Source of the DNA: Methylomagnum ishizawai
GTDB lineage: Bacteria > Pseudomonadota > Gammaproteobacteria > Methylococcales > Methylomonadaceae
Assembly (NCBI GenBank): GCA_945861705.1
Contig: CAMAVM010000009.1
Span: 1-64,000, forward strand
Length of the DNA stretch: 64,000 nt
Direction: 5' to 3'
The position numbers and the translations under genes are program-made. Positions 17,874-26,242 of this stretch are shown here, in pieces; the first letter of the stretch is position 1; each line of letters starts with the position of its first letter. The notes below the pieces were generated by a model. The model searched no databases and was not told the DNA's origin. It was given only the letters and a program-made list of their open reading frames with translations.

Positions 17874-17900
17874 CCGTTCGTCCTGAGCTTGTCGAAGGAC
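17874..17900. repeat. core copy of the CGAACGG/TTCGAC palindrome family
   Basis: The minus strand reads TCCTTCGACAAGCTC followed by AGGACGAACGG. This is the shared core also seen at 26190, 28796 and 53011, here without long outer arms. It lies between bcp and the VOC gene. Confidence 0.6.
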
Positions 17901-17956
17901 TTAGTCAGGTCTTCCTTGAAACATTAAAATTAGCAAGTTACGTAAGATAGGAAATT

Positions 17957-18349
17957 ATGGCAGTCGCAGGAATAAACCACATTAACATTGAAGTTAGCGC
18001 AGAACAACTGCCTAAAGTAAAAGCGTTTTATGAGGATGTGTTGGGCTTGAAGCTAGGGTTCAGGGCAAAATCCAAACGGGATGGCGCGTGGTTATATGCA
18101 GGCAACACACCTGTGATCCATTTGTCCGTCACCGAAGACTGGATGAACGAAGCCGACAAAATCCATTTTAACCACGTCGCCTTCGCGTGTACCGGTTTGG
18201 CAGAGTTTATGGTGGATTTTAGCAAGAAAAATATTCCGCATACGCTGGAACAACGATCTTTAGCGGATAGGGAAATGACACAGATTTTTTTGTATGATCC
18301 CGTCGGCATCAAGATAGAACTTAATTTTGCGGGTGAAGCATTGTCTTAA
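17957..18349 (+). CDS. VOC superfamily (glyoxalase/dioxygenase-like) protein
   Basis: A 130-residue single VOC domain built of two beta-alpha-beta-beta-beta modules: GINHINIEVSAEQLPKVKAFYEDVLGLKLGF opens the first, and HFNHVAFACTGL with FLYDPVGIKIELNF form the second. Candidate metal ligands are H8, H73 and the Glu near the end (E123). The substrate is unknown. An SDR gene starts 18 bases downstream, so the two may act on related metabolites. Confidence 0.85.
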   Translation: MAVAGINHINIEVSAEQLPKVKAFYEDVLGLKLGFRAKSKRDGAWLYAGNTPVIHLSVTEDWMNEADKIHFNHVAFACTGLAEFMVDFSKKNIPHTLEQRSLADREMTQIFLYDPVGIKIELNFAGEALS

Positions 18350-18367
18350 TTTGATAGGAGTATCAGC

Positions 18368-19138
18368 ATGATACCTGAACAGACATTGGATTTAACGGGT
18401 AAAGTCGCCCTCATAAGCGGGGCGGCAGTTGGCATAGGTCGGGCGTGTGCCTTGACATTAGGCAGAGCCGGGGCTTTTGTCGGTATTAATTACCACACCA
18501 GTAAGGACGCAGCCGAAACCCTGATGGAGACATTCGCCCTGCAAAATCTCAAAGGGATGCTGTTACCCGCCGATTTAACCGACGAAGACCAAGCCAATGC
18601 GGTCGTTGATAAGCTGGTTGCAGAAACCGGACGGTTGGACATTCTGGTCAACAACAGCGGCGGCTTGGTCAAACGCGCAAAAATCGAAGAAACTACCCTG
18701 GATAACTGGCGCAAATCACTGGATATAAACCTGACCAGCGCATTTTTGGTGACCAAACACGCCATCCCACACTTACGTAATACCGGCAGCGGCCGTATCG
18801 TCAACCTGCTGTCCTTGTCCGTACAGACCGGCGGTGCGAACGGTGCTGGTGCTTACGCCGCACCCAAAGGCGGACTGATGGTATTCACCCACACCCTGGC
18901 AAAAGAACTCGCCCCGCACGTCCGCACCAACTCCGTCATGCCCGGCACCGTAGAAACCCAGCACCACGAAATCCACTCCACCCCCGAAATGCTGGAAAAC
19001 TACCGCAAACAAACCCCGTTAGGGCGTAATACAATGGCTGAGGAAGTTGCTAGCTCGGTGCTTTTCCTGGTCAGCGATATGTCGTCGCATATTAATGGTG
19101 CTTTGATTGATATTAGTGGTGGACGGTTTTTGCGTTGA
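18368..19138 (+). CDS. SDR family oxidoreductase
   Basis: A 256-residue classical short-chain dehydrogenase/reductase. The cofactor loop is SGAAVGIGRA (residues 17-26), NNSGG is at 94-98, the catalytic Tyr and Lys are Y162 and K166 (AYAAPKGG), with Ser at about 148. The family's usual YxASK appears as YAAPK. The C-terminal block VLFLVSDMSSHINGALIDISGG matches FabG-like enzymes. The substrate is not determined. It follows the VOC gene closely with a GATAGGAG ribosome site. Confidence 0.9.
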   Translation: MIPEQTLDLTGKVALISGAAVGIGRACALTLGRAGAFVGINYHTSKDAAETLMETFALQNLKGMLLPADLTDEDQANAVVDKLVAETGRLDILVNNSGGLVKRAKIEETTLDNWRKSLDINLTSAFLVTKHAIPHLRNTGSGRIVNLLSLSVQTGGANGAGAYAAPKGGLMVFTHTLAKELAPHVRTNSVMPGTVETQHHEIHSTPEMLENYRKQTPLGRNTMAEEVASSVLFLVSDMSSHINGALIDISGGRFLR

Positions 19139-19188
19139 ATATTGAAATTACCTAATTACAGTGTAAGGCGACATCAGGTAAGTTTATA

Positions 19189-19842
19189 TTGACGCGTGTT
19201 TCTGGTCAGCCAGTAGATGACGCTGAACTTTTGGCTGACTTAAAGCGCGTCGCCGAAATAATCGGTGCTTCGACAGTATCTCAGCAGAAATACAACGAAT
19301 GTGGTCAATACGATGTCAGCACTGTTCACAGACGCTTTGGTTCTTGGAACAATGCCCTACTTAAAGTCGGCCTTTCTCTCTCAAATGAAGTCAACATCTC
19401 CGATGAGCGCTTATTTGAGAATATTTTGATACTTTGGCAACATGATGGTCGACAACCCCGACGTAGCGAGCTTGCAAAACCACCTTCAACAATTTCCCAA
19501 TACCCTTACAATAGACGATTCGGTTCTTGGACTGCGGCATTAGAAGCTTTCATTGAGTATGCTAACGTTAATGGAACTGAAGCACCCGTAGCCGTAGAAA
19601 AAAATGTAAACGAACCTAAGACGGCGCGCGACCCATCGCTTCGGCTTCGCTGGCATGTTTTACAGAGAGACCGATTTACTTGCTGCACTTGCGGGGCAAG
19701 CCCTGCTCTATCGCCTGGTGTCGAACTTCATGTTGACCATATAGTCCCCTGGAGCAAGGGTGGCGAAACGTTTTTGTACAATCTGCAAACACTCTGCTCG
19801 ATGTGTAACCTTGGAAAATCTAATGTTCACTCAGCAAAGTAG
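19189..19842 (+). CDS. HNH endonuclease with two homing-endonuclease-associated repeats
   Basis: A 217-residue protein with two copies of the homing endonuclease-associated repeat. The first is at about residues 28-62 (YNECGQYDVSTVHRRFGSWNNAL) and the second at about 75-118 (RFGSWTAALEAF). These are followed by a C-terminal HNH nuclease (CCTCG, VELHVDHIVPWSKGG, NLQTLCSMCN). The repeats are thought to bind DNA. The TTG start at 19189 has no good ribosome site, so the start is tentative. It is not inside an intron and is followed at once by two palindromic elements, suggesting a selfish or defence-related gene. Confidence 0.82.
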   Translation: MTRVSGQPVDDAELLADLKRVAEIIGASTVSQQKYNECGQYDVSTVHRRFGSWNNALLKVGLSLSNEVNISDERLFENILILWQHDGRQPRRSELAKPPSTISQYPYNRRFGSWTAALEAFIEYANVNGTEAPVAVEKNVNEPKTARDPSLRLRWHVLQRDRFTCCTCGASPALSPGVELHVDHIVPWSKGGETFLYNLQTLCSMCNLGKSNVHSAK

Positions 19843-19847
19843 CAAGG

Positions 19848-19946
19848 TAGGGTGCATTCCATGCACCAAAAAACCATAAACCAAAAGACTGCCGAATTTG
19901 GTAACATTCAAAACACCAATGTTTTTGGTGCGTAAAACGCACCCTA
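19848..19946. repeat. inverted pair of GGTGC...GCACC hairpins
   Basis: TAGGGTGC-ATTCCAT-GCACCAAAAA at the left is mirrored by TTTTTGGTGC-GTAAAAC-GCACCCTA at the right. Each half is itself a hairpin, and together they form an element of about 100 bases with inverted ends. This is the usual form of REP/BIME-like elements. It follows the HNH gene and may stop its transcription. Confidence 0.7.
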
Positions 19947-19962
19947 TTTACTTTGATATAAG

Positions 19963-20055
19963 TATTAATAGTTTCATAAGTTCTTGCACCTTTTCATGCC
20001 TCAAACACTACTAATACATGCATCTTACATGCGACAACTTATGAAACTATTGATA
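19963..20055. repeat. MITE-like dyad with 16-bp perfect inverted ends
   Basis: AATAGTTTCATAAGTT (19967-19982) and its exact complement AACTTATGAAACTATT (20036-20051) enclose 53 bases; one or two more matched bases extend each end. No reading frame lies inside. The size and long terminal repeats suggest a small non-autonomous element, although no flanking target duplication is obvious. Confidence 0.6.
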
Positions 20056-20135
20056 TTGTCGGGGTTGCAATAGCACAAAGTTAAAAGGGATATGGGGTAT
20101 AATTGCACTCAATTTCGTTATTTATGTCACTGTGC

Positions 20136-20756
20136 ATGGCTCAGTTTTTTGCAATACACCCTGAAAATCCGCAATTACGTTTGATTCATCGTGCCGTGGA
20201 AATCATCCAGAACGGCGGCGTTATTGCTTATCCAACCGATTCGTCTTATGCGCTGGCTTGTCATATTGGTGATAAACAGGCGTTGGATAAAATACGCCGT
20301 ATCCGGCAATTGGATGACAAACACGATTTTACGTTGATTTGTATGGATTTGACCCAGGTCTCTACATTTACCAAAATGGGCAATAATGCCCACCGACTGA
20401 TTAAGGCTTTAACACCGGGGCCGTTCACGTTTATTCTGGATGCAACTCGTGAAGTGCCGCGCCGTTTGCAACATCCCAATAAAAAGACCATTGGTATCCG
20501 TATCCCTAACCACCCTATCGCACAATTACTGGTCAAAGAATTGCAAGAACCCTTATTCAGTTCTACGTTAATATTGCCTGGGGACGATGAAGGCTTGACT
20601 GATCCTTACGAAATCCGCGAACGATTGGAATATGAATTAGATTTGGTCATAGATGCTGGTGTGATACCGTACGAAGAGACCACAATCATCGCATTTACCG
20701 ATCATGATCCCGAAATCATACGGCAAGGCAAAGGCATTGCGGCTATGCTGAATTAA
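20136..20756 (+). CDS. YciO/Sua5/YrdC family protein
   Basis: The start is placed at ATG 20136 (MAQFFAIHPENPQ), matching YciO-type N-termini; an upstream TTG frame adds 11 unlikely residues. The 206-residue product has the YrdC fold motifs GGVIAYPTDSSYALAC, KIRRIRQLDDKHDFTL, LTPGPFTFIL and KKTIGIRIPNHP. True Sua5/TsaC enzymes make threonylcarbamoyl-AMP for the tRNA t6A modification; YciO relatives have the same fold with less certain activity. The M50 protease gene starts 17 bases downstream. Confidence 0.88.
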   Translation: MAQFFAIHPENPQLRLIHRAVEIIQNGGVIAYPTDSSYALACHIGDKQALDKIRRIRQLDDKHDFTLICMDLTQVSTFTKMGNNAHRLIKALTPGPFTFILDATREVPRRLQHPNKKTIGIRIPNHPIAQLLVKELQEPLFSSTLILPGDDEGLTDPYEIRERLEYELDLVIDAGVIPYEETTIIAFTDHDPEIIRQGKGIAAMLN

Positions 20757-20773
20757 CAGGAATTAAAACCATA

Positions 20774-21433
20774 ATGAATGAATTAACAATGGTGCAGCGC
20801 ATAGCCGTCTGGCTATTGCCGGTCGTCTTTGCGATTACCGTGCATGAGGCGGCACACGGTTGGGTGGCAAAAAAATATGGCGATAGCACGGCGGATAGAT
20901 TGGGGCGGCTGACTTTAAATCCCATCAAACATATTGACCCGCTAGGCACGATTATTCTTCCAGGCTTGTTGCTGCTAACTGGCACGGGATTCATTTTTGG
21001 TTGGGCAAAGCCTGTACCTGTTGATGCCCGTAACTTTAAAAAACCCTTGCACGATATGGCGATTGTTGCCTTAGCAGGACCTATTTCAAATATACTCATG
21101 GCCGTGTTCTGGGCATTACTTGCCCGTATTGGTGTTACGATAGGTGCAAGTGCGGAAAGTGTTTCTTTACCGCTGATTTACACAGGTATTGCAGGCATTT
21201 CCATTAACCTCGTGTTGGCGTTAATCAACCTGTTACCTATACCACCGTTAGATGGCAGTCGTGTGCTAACGGGCATTCTGCCCCCCAGATTGGCTTGGAA
21301 ATACAATCAATTAGAGAAATATGGTTTCATAATTTTGCTAATTTTACTGTATACCAAAGTATTGAATATTATTCTTGCTTATCCTATGTACATAGCCCAA
21401 AACCTGTTTTTGTCGTTAGCTGGGCTGAATTAA
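20774..21433 (+). CDS. site-2 protease family (M50) membrane metalloprotease
   Basis: A 219-residue polytopic membrane protein with five or six hydrophobic segments. The zinc site HEAAH is at residues 24-28 and the third ligand is in LPIPPLDGSRV. This is the compact, PDZ-less type often found beside scpA and the yciO-like gene. Its substrate is unknown. It sits in a run of same-strand genes (yciO-like, M50, scpA, scpB, rluB) with short gaps. Confidence 0.9.
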   Translation: MNELTMVQRIAVWLLPVVFAITVHEAAHGWVAKKYGDSTADRLGRLTLNPIKHIDPLGTIILPGLLLLTGTGFIFGWAKPVPVDARNFKKPLHDMAIVALAGPISNILMAVFWALLARIGVTIGASAESVSLPLIYTGIAGISINLVLALINLLPIPPLDGSRVLTGILPPRLAWKYNQLEKYGFIILLILLYTKVLNIILAYPMYIAQNLFLSLAGLN

Positions 21434-21483
21434 ATTCTTGAGATGTGTCCTTAGCCATTGACTTATTTTGTTGAAATAAAGCA

Positions 21484-22380
21484 ATGAATATGCCCGAAAG
21501 CACTATCAAACGACCGACAGCGCCGTCAGCTTATGCGATAGTCAATGGTGCGCCGTTCAACCAGCTGCCGGAAGACTTATATATACCGCCGGATGCGCTG
21601 GAGGTGTTCCTTGAGTTATTTGAAGGGCCGTTGGATTTATTGCTGTACTTGATAAGGCGGCAAAATGTTGACATTATCAACATACCGATAGCCCAGATAA
21701 CGCATCAGTACATTGCTTATATTCAAGTGATGGGTACTATGAAAATGGAATTGGCGGCAGAATATCTGGTGATGGCGGCGGTGCTGGCCGAAATAAAGTC
21801 CAGAATGTTACTGCCCAGGCAATCGGAGTCGGAAGACGAGGAAGAAGACCCTAGGGCGACTTTGATACGCAGATTACAGGAATACGAGTGCATTAAAAGC
21901 GTTGCCGAGGAAATCGACCTGATGCCACGGTTGGAACGCGATATTTTTGTCGCCGTCGTTGATGTCTCGAAATTGAATATCGAACAAGTACTGCCTGACA
22001 TCCAGCTAAATGAAATGCTGTTGGCATTTCAGGATGTCTTGAAACGGGTTGAGCAACTCAGCCACCATCACATCACTAAAGAGCCGTTATCTGTCCGTGA
22101 ACGAATGTCAGCCATTTTGGAAAACCTTAAAGGAGCGGATAGTCTCCTTTTTTCGCAACTTTTCTTCAGAAAAGAAGGACGACAAGGGGTCGTCGTCTCG
22201 TTTCTGGCGATCCTCGAACTCAGTAAAGAGCGTCTCATTGACATCTTCCAGTCCGAGCCTTACGCAGAGCTGCGAGTTAGAACTGCCAGCTCCACCCACT
22301 CCCTTGATAGAAATGGTGGAGTTGACGGAATTGGTGAAAGCGGTGGAATTACCGCAAGTACTGCCGGATCCGGTCATTGA
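21484..22380 (+). CDS. scpA: segregation and condensation protein A
   Basis: A 298-residue ScpA kleisin. The N-terminal Smc-binding region (FEGPLDLLLYLIRRQNVDIINIPIAQIT) and AAEYLVMAAVLAEIKSRMLLP are diagnostic, and the C-terminal winged helix ends near residue 266 (ELRVR). About 30 Ser/Gly/Thr-rich residues follow it and look like an unconserved tail. It works with ScpB and an Smc or MukB-like ATPase in chromosome compaction. The preferred start is ATG 21484; MPES two codons on is an alternative. Confidence 0.93.
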   Translation: MNMPESTIKRPTAPSAYAIVNGAPFNQLPEDLYIPPDALEVFLELFEGPLDLLLYLIRRQNVDIINIPIAQITHQYIAYIQVMGTMKMELAAEYLVMAAVLAEIKSRMLLPRQSESEDEEEDPRATLIRRLQEYECIKSVAEEIDLMPRLERDIFVAVVDVSKLNIEQVLPDIQLNEMLLAFQDVLKRVEQLSHHHITKEPLSVRERMSAILENLKGADSLLFSQLFFRKEGRQGVVVSFLAILELSKERLIDIFQSEPYAELRVRTASSTHSLDRNGGVDGIGESGGITASTAGSGH

Positions 22381-22396
22381 AATACTGGATGTCAAC

Positions 22397-23056
22397 ATGG
22401 AAATAAAACGCATCGTTGAAGCCATCATTTTTGCTGCTAACCGTCCTATGACCATCAAGCAGATTCAACAAGTGTTCCCTGAAATTGAACAGCCGGAAAC
22501 CATTGAGATACTGGGAGCAATCGAATCCATCACCGAAGATTATCGTGACCGCCCCATTGAATTAAAGCACGTTGCCAGTGGTTATCGTTTTCAAGTCAGG
22601 CAGGAACTGTCCCGCTGGGTATCGCGTTTGTTCGAGGAAAAACCGCCACGCTATTCCCGCGCCTTGCTAGAAACGCTGGCGATTATCGCTTACCGCCAGC
22701 CCGTGACACGCGGTGATATTGAAGACATACGTGGCGTTAGCGTCAGCACCAGCATTATCCAAACCTTGTTGGAGCGAGACTGGATCAAGGTGGTCGCCCA
22801 TAAGGAAGCCCCAGGCCGTCCTGGTTTATACGGCACGACCAAACAATTTCTGGATTATTTTAATGTTACCACCCTAAACGATCTACCGACGTTGCAAGAG
22901 ATACAAGACCTTGATTTATCGTTAGATAACCCGCAACACATCCTACAGGAAGAGAGTGAAGAACAAACCACCGACGAGCAAGACAACAGCACCCAAGCGA
23001 CCGCCGACAACCAAGAAGATATTGGCGAAGAACTCGGCGAAACTACAGCCGTCTGA
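22397..23056 (+). CDS. scpB: segregation and condensation protein B
   Basis: The start is set at ATG 22397 (MEIKRIVEAIIFAANRPM), which matches ScpB N-termini and lies 16 bases after scpA. The frame is open back to 22049, but that stretch is out-of-frame scpA sequence. The 219-residue product has two winged-helix domains (ALLETLAIIAYRQPVTRGDIEDIRGV and VAHKEAPGRPGLYGTTKQFLDYF), then an acidic Glu/Gln/Asp tail. The last 101 bases are shared with rluB in another frame. Confidence 0.93.
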   Translation: MEIKRIVEAIIFAANRPMTIKQIQQVFPEIEQPETIEILGAIESITEDYRDRPIELKHVASGYRFQVRQELSRWVSRLFEEKPPRYSRALLETLAIIAYRQPVTRGDIEDIRGVSVSTSIIQTLLERDWIKVVAHKEAPGRPGLYGTTKQFLDYFNVTTLNDLPTLQEIQDLDLSLDNPQHILQEESEEQTTDEQDNSTQATADNQEDIGEELGETTAV

Positions 23057-23885
23057 ACCGATTACGACCAGGAAAATCGACAGCAGTGAGGTCGATCTGG
23101 GTGAGCGCATCCAAAAAGTGCTGGCGCGAGGCGGTATTGGCTCAAGGCGGGAAATTGAAGGTTGGATAAGCGAAGGTCGGTTGAAAATCAAGGGCGTTAC
23201 GGTATCTTTGGGTACGCGCATCAAAACTGGCGATTATTTAACCATTAATGACCGCGTAGTACTGTGGGAAAAATTCACCATCCAGCCTACGCGGGTCTTG
23301 CTGTACCACAAACCAGTCGGGGAAGTTGTAACCCGCCGCGATCCAGAAGGTCGTCCCGTTGTTTTCACCCAATTGCCGAGTTTAAACGCATCGAGATGGA
23401 TAGCGGTAGGTCGTCTTGACATCAATACTTCTGGTTTGTTGCTGGTCACCAATAACGGCGAATTGGCTAATAAACTGATGCACCCGTCCACCCAAATTGA
23501 ACGCGAATATGCGGTGCGGCTTTTGGGTGAAATTCCTGATGCTGTCATGGCAAGGCTTAAGCAAGGCGTAGAACTTGAAGACGGCATCGCCAAATTTGAT
23601 GATATTCGTTTCTATGCGGGCGAAGGTGCTAATAAATGGTATTACGTGACCGTTAAAGAAGGCCGCAATCGGCTAGTCAGGCGCTTATGGGAATCGCAGA
23701 ATATTGTGGTCAGCCGCTTGATGCGAGTACGTTATGGGCCAGTGGTGTTGCCAGAACGTTTAAAGGCGCATTCTTTTCATGAATTAGATGCTAAAGAACT
23801 TGCGTTACTTTTTGAATTTGCTGGAATGCAGGAAGAACAATTTCAAACACCCATTAAACCTGACACAAAAAGACCCAATAGGTAA
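22956..23885 (+). CDS. rluB: 23S rRNA pseudouridine synthase B
   Basis: A 309-residue protein. A Lys/Pro/Thr-rich N-terminus is followed by an S4 RNA-binding domain (ERIQKVLARGGIGSRREIEGWI) and the RsuA/RluB catalytic domain, with VGRLDINTSGLLLVTNNGEL holding the catalytic Asp. RluB isomerises a uridine in helix 89 of 23S rRNA. The only in-frame starts before the S4 domain are GTG 22956 and TTG 23022, and both lie within scpB, so a substantial overlap is unavoidable. Confidence 0.93.
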   Translation: MKNKPPTSKTTAPKRPPTTKKILAKNSAKLQPSEPITTRKIDSSEVDLGERIQKVLARGGIGSRREIEGWISEGRLKIKGVTVSLGTRIKTGDYLTINDRVVLWEKFTIQPTRVLLYHKPVGEVVTRRDPEGRPVVFTQLPSLNASRWIAVGRLDINTSGLLLVTNNGELANKLMHPSTQIEREYAVRLLGEIPDAVMARLKQGVELEDGIAKFDDIRFYAGEGANKWYYVTVKEGRNRLVRRLWESQNIVVSRLMRVRYGPVVLPERLKAHSFHELDAKELALLFEFAGMQEEQFQTPIKPDTKRPNR

Positions 23886-23932
23886 GCAGAATAAATAGCG
23901 GATGTCAGTTACAAAAAACTGGTTATAAGCGA

Positions 23933-24148
23933 CTACTCATCTTCCAGGAGGTAAAGGTCTTCTATCAATGTCCGCTCCCCTGGCGTTAACCAAATGCGTT
24001 GTACTTCAGGTTCAACATTGCTTGGGGCAACAGGTAGCACACGACGGTCACTGGTTTTTCGCCGCTCCTCCAAACTTTGTTCTGTTGGCTTTTGCGCCTT
24101 GGGTGATCGACGTAATTTTTTACGTAAATCGGTCACGTTTAAGTTCAT
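23933..24148 (-). CDS. small conserved-looking protein of unknown function
   Basis: A 71-residue basic-then-acidic protein (MNLNVTDLRKKLRRSPKAQ near the start, an ERRKTSDRRVLPV block, and an acidic C-terminus LIEDLYLLEDE). AAAGG lies 4 bases before the ATG, and no larger frame competes on either strand. There are no membrane segments or cysteines. I do not recognise it. The ERRxxxDRR segment resembles short motifs of PilZ-associated tails, but that is only a resemblance. Confidence 0.5.
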   Translation of the reverse strand: MNLNVTDLRKKLRRSPKAQKPTEQSLEERRKTSDRRVLPVAPSNVEPEVQRIWLTPGERTLIEDLYLLEDE

Positions 24149-24289
24149 TTACCTTTAACCTCATTCTATCTGGCTATAAGTTTAGTTGAAAAATACGGAT
24201 AGTGTTTTGTGTTTTGGTACTAGAAGAGCATCTAATCCACCCCGAACTTTCGACATCAGCTGTGTGTAAAAGTGCCAATGCTAACTGTA

Positions 24290-24889
24290 CTAAAATGAAT
24301 CTGCCAAAGCGTTAAGCATTTCACTACCATGATTAAATACATGCCAGCCATCACCCAACAACACGGTTTTAATTCCTGGTAAATCAGCCATTCGTTGTAC
24401 AGATTGCTTGGCCTGGATAACATCAGTAAGTTTAGCTTCGGGTAGCATGCACAGCTCACCAGCGATATGACCACGGATTAAATCGCCAGTAATCAGGGTG
24501 CTATCTTCCAACACCAGAGCCAACTCACCCGGTGTTTTTGAGCCACCAAGTTGATACACAACCAACCCAGGAACAATCTCTTCCATATCGTGCAACCAAT
24601 GTTCGCAAGCGAATGGGAAGCTATCTTGTTCAAGTGCTGGACCATACAAAACAGCACCCGTTACTTTGGCGATATGAAAAGCATCACGGCAGTGGTCACT
24701 ATTGGTGACAATGATAAACTTTGCTCCACCCAGTTGCCGCAAATGGTTTTGGTCATGCGCTGATAAGGGCAAAGGATCGAACAACACATTGCCGTCCACG
24801 CGCACCCAAAGCACACTGTGAAAATCCAGGTTACGTTCAGGGTTAAATTCCGACCAGCCAAACAAATCTTTTCTGTGTAATTGTTTCAT
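24290..24889 (-). CDS. MBL-fold-like metallo-hydrolase superfamily protein
   Basis: A 199-residue protein resembling the beta-lactamase fold: HSVLWVRVDGNVLFDPLPL at the start, IIVTNSDHCRDA where the HxHxDH motif would lie, STLITGDLIRGH, and TVLLGDGWHVFNHG. The first histidines of the metal motif are replaced (NSDHCRD keeps only D and H), so metal binding is probably altered or lost. It stands alone on the minus strand. Confidence 0.75.
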   Translation of the reverse strand: MKQLHRKDLFGWSEFNPERNLDFHSVLWVRVDGNVLFDPLPLSAHDQNHLRQLGGAKFIIVTNSDHCRDAFHIAKVTGAVLYGPALEQDSFPFACEHWLHDMEEIVPGLVVYQLGGSKTPGELALVLEDSTLITGDLIRGHIAGELCMLPEAKLTDVIQAKQSVQRMADLPGIKTVLLGDGWHVFNHGSEMLNALADSF

Positions 24890-24978
24890 ATCGTTATCTC
24901 CAACGGTGCTGAGTATCTTAAGTTATCAAGATTTATCCATCTTTTGTTACACGGGGGGACAAGTGCGCTGTGCCATCT

Positions 24979-25791
24979 CTAATTCACTCTATCCACTTTC
25001 ACCAGAATATGCAGATTGTTTTGCCCTGACTGGTTATTGTAACCAAACGGCGTATTACCGCTACTTTGTGTGTTTTCATTAACGCCGCCTAAATCGACCC
25101 ATTCACCCAGGTTTGCCCTGATGGAGGTATTGGCTTCCTGGGTTTGGAATTGACCTTGAGCATTGATATTATCCGACCAAGGCGACACGTCCAACATGAC
25201 CTGTTGTCCTACCAATCTAGGTGTTACCTCAAATCCGGTCGTGGCTTCGACCAATTGGGTAGATCGGCTTTCATAAGGATAACCATAGCCGTCACGGTAG
25301 GTTTGATAGTTTGTTATTGGGACAATATTACCCACTTTGATGTGTGCCGGAATGCCTTCTAACGTCCTGATAGTTTGAGTGTTTTGGCGATTATTCTGGT
25401 CTTGGTATTGATTGTAATAACCTTGCACATTGCCCCTAACATTACCAGGTTGTTGCAGCGGCACTTGGATGTCGAAACCAATACCCGCATTGAGTTGTGC
25501 GGCAGTGACATCGCGGCTTTGGATGACGGTAATCAGCAGGTTATTCAGCGGGTTATCCAGTTTACGGATAATGTTAGTGATGGTTTGCACACGCTCCGAC
25601 GTAGTCTTTACGATAAGCGAATCGCCATTGGCGACAATTTGGTCGGTGTTCTCCAGCAAAGGCATGAGCAAAGGCTGGATTTCAGACGCGGGGCGGTTGT
25701 AGACAGAAATGACTTCGACAACGGATTCCGCCAAGGCTAGGGTTGAAACCATAAACAGCAACAGCAGCAAAGTTAATTGTTGGTTGTTCAC
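24979..25791 (-). CDS. orphan secretin-like protein
   Basis: The GTG at 25791 is chosen as the start because GGAG lies 8 bases upstream and a signal peptide follows at once (NNQQLTLLLLLFMVSTLALAES). The frame is open for 40 further codons that look non-coding. The 270-residue product has one secretin N-type domain (VVEVISVYNRPASEIQPLL, IVKTTSERVQTITNIIRKLD), a Gln/Asn-rich stretch, then a short secretin-like strand region (TTGFEVTPRLVGQQVMLDV). It is much shorter than true secretins, and no secretion genes are nearby. Confidence 0.75.
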   Translation of the reverse strand: MNNQQLTLLLLLFMVSTLALAESVVEVISVYNRPASEIQPLLMPLLENTDQIVANGDSLIVKTTSERVQTITNIIRKLDNPLNNLLITVIQSRDVTAAQLNAGIGFDIQVPLQQPGNVRGNVQGYYNQYQDQNNRQNTQTIRTLEGIPAHIKVGNIVPITNYQTYRDGYGYPYESRSTQLVEATTGFEVTPRLVGQQVMLDVSPWSDNINAQGQFQTQEANTSIRANLGEWVDLGGVNENTQSSGNTPFGYNNQSGQNNLHILVKVDRVN

Positions 25792-26080
25792 AAAGTCGTC
25801 TCCTATTGTTGTACCTTTGCCCCATAGTGTAACAATTATAGTTCTGGCTTTGAGAAGTTTTAAATTTCCGTTCGCTTTGTACCTGTCGTAATGCGGTGTG
25901 TGCTTGGACAAGGCTCTACTGATTCTATCAAAGAGTCCAAAACAATAACAGGCGGAGACTATTTATGCCATCGTATGGACATAATGCCGTTAACTTTAAC
26001 TGTTACCCCGATGGGTATTGCAACCTAGTAGTCGATCCGCCTATGAATAAATGCCCTCAAAGTTGTGTTAAACTTTATCT

Positions 26081-26122
26081 GAATTGGAATTGGAATTGGA
26101 ATTGGAATTGGAATTGGAATTG
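26081..26122. repeat. hexanucleotide tandem repeat, (GAATTG)x7
   Basis: Seven perfect copies of GAATTG occupy 42 bases and are followed by a degenerate GACTGAATTA. The array lies about 200 bases upstream of the SulP-carbonic anhydrase gene. Arrays this pure are prone to slippage. Confidence 0.9.
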
Positions 26123-26189
26123 GACTGAATTAACGCGGCTCTATTATAGTAAGCGAAACTATTGATTCGACCTTGTGAAGTATTAACTA

Positions 26190-26242
26190 CCGTTGAGCCT
26201 GTCGAAAGATGCTGTGTGCTTCGACAAGCTCAAGGCGAACGG
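26190..26242. repeat. TTCGAC/CGAACGG-family palindromic repeat
   Basis: CCGTTGAGCCTGTCGAA and TTCGACAAGCTCAAGGCGAACGG face each other across a short loop, with GAGCxTGTCGAA and TTCGACAAGCTC as the main stem. The core is shared with 17874, 28796 and 53011. Confidence 0.7.

Noticed and set aside
22049-22396. Upstream extension of scpB
   Set aside because: The residues are out-of-frame scpA sequence and ScpB similarity begins at 22397.
26081-26122. Possible CRISPR array
   Set aside because: The units are contiguous six-base repeats without spacers, so this is a microsatellite.
25965-26165. A 66-codon frame with an Asn-Trp repeat
   Set aside because: The protein is only a translation of the GAATTG array with random flanks and lacks a ribosome site.
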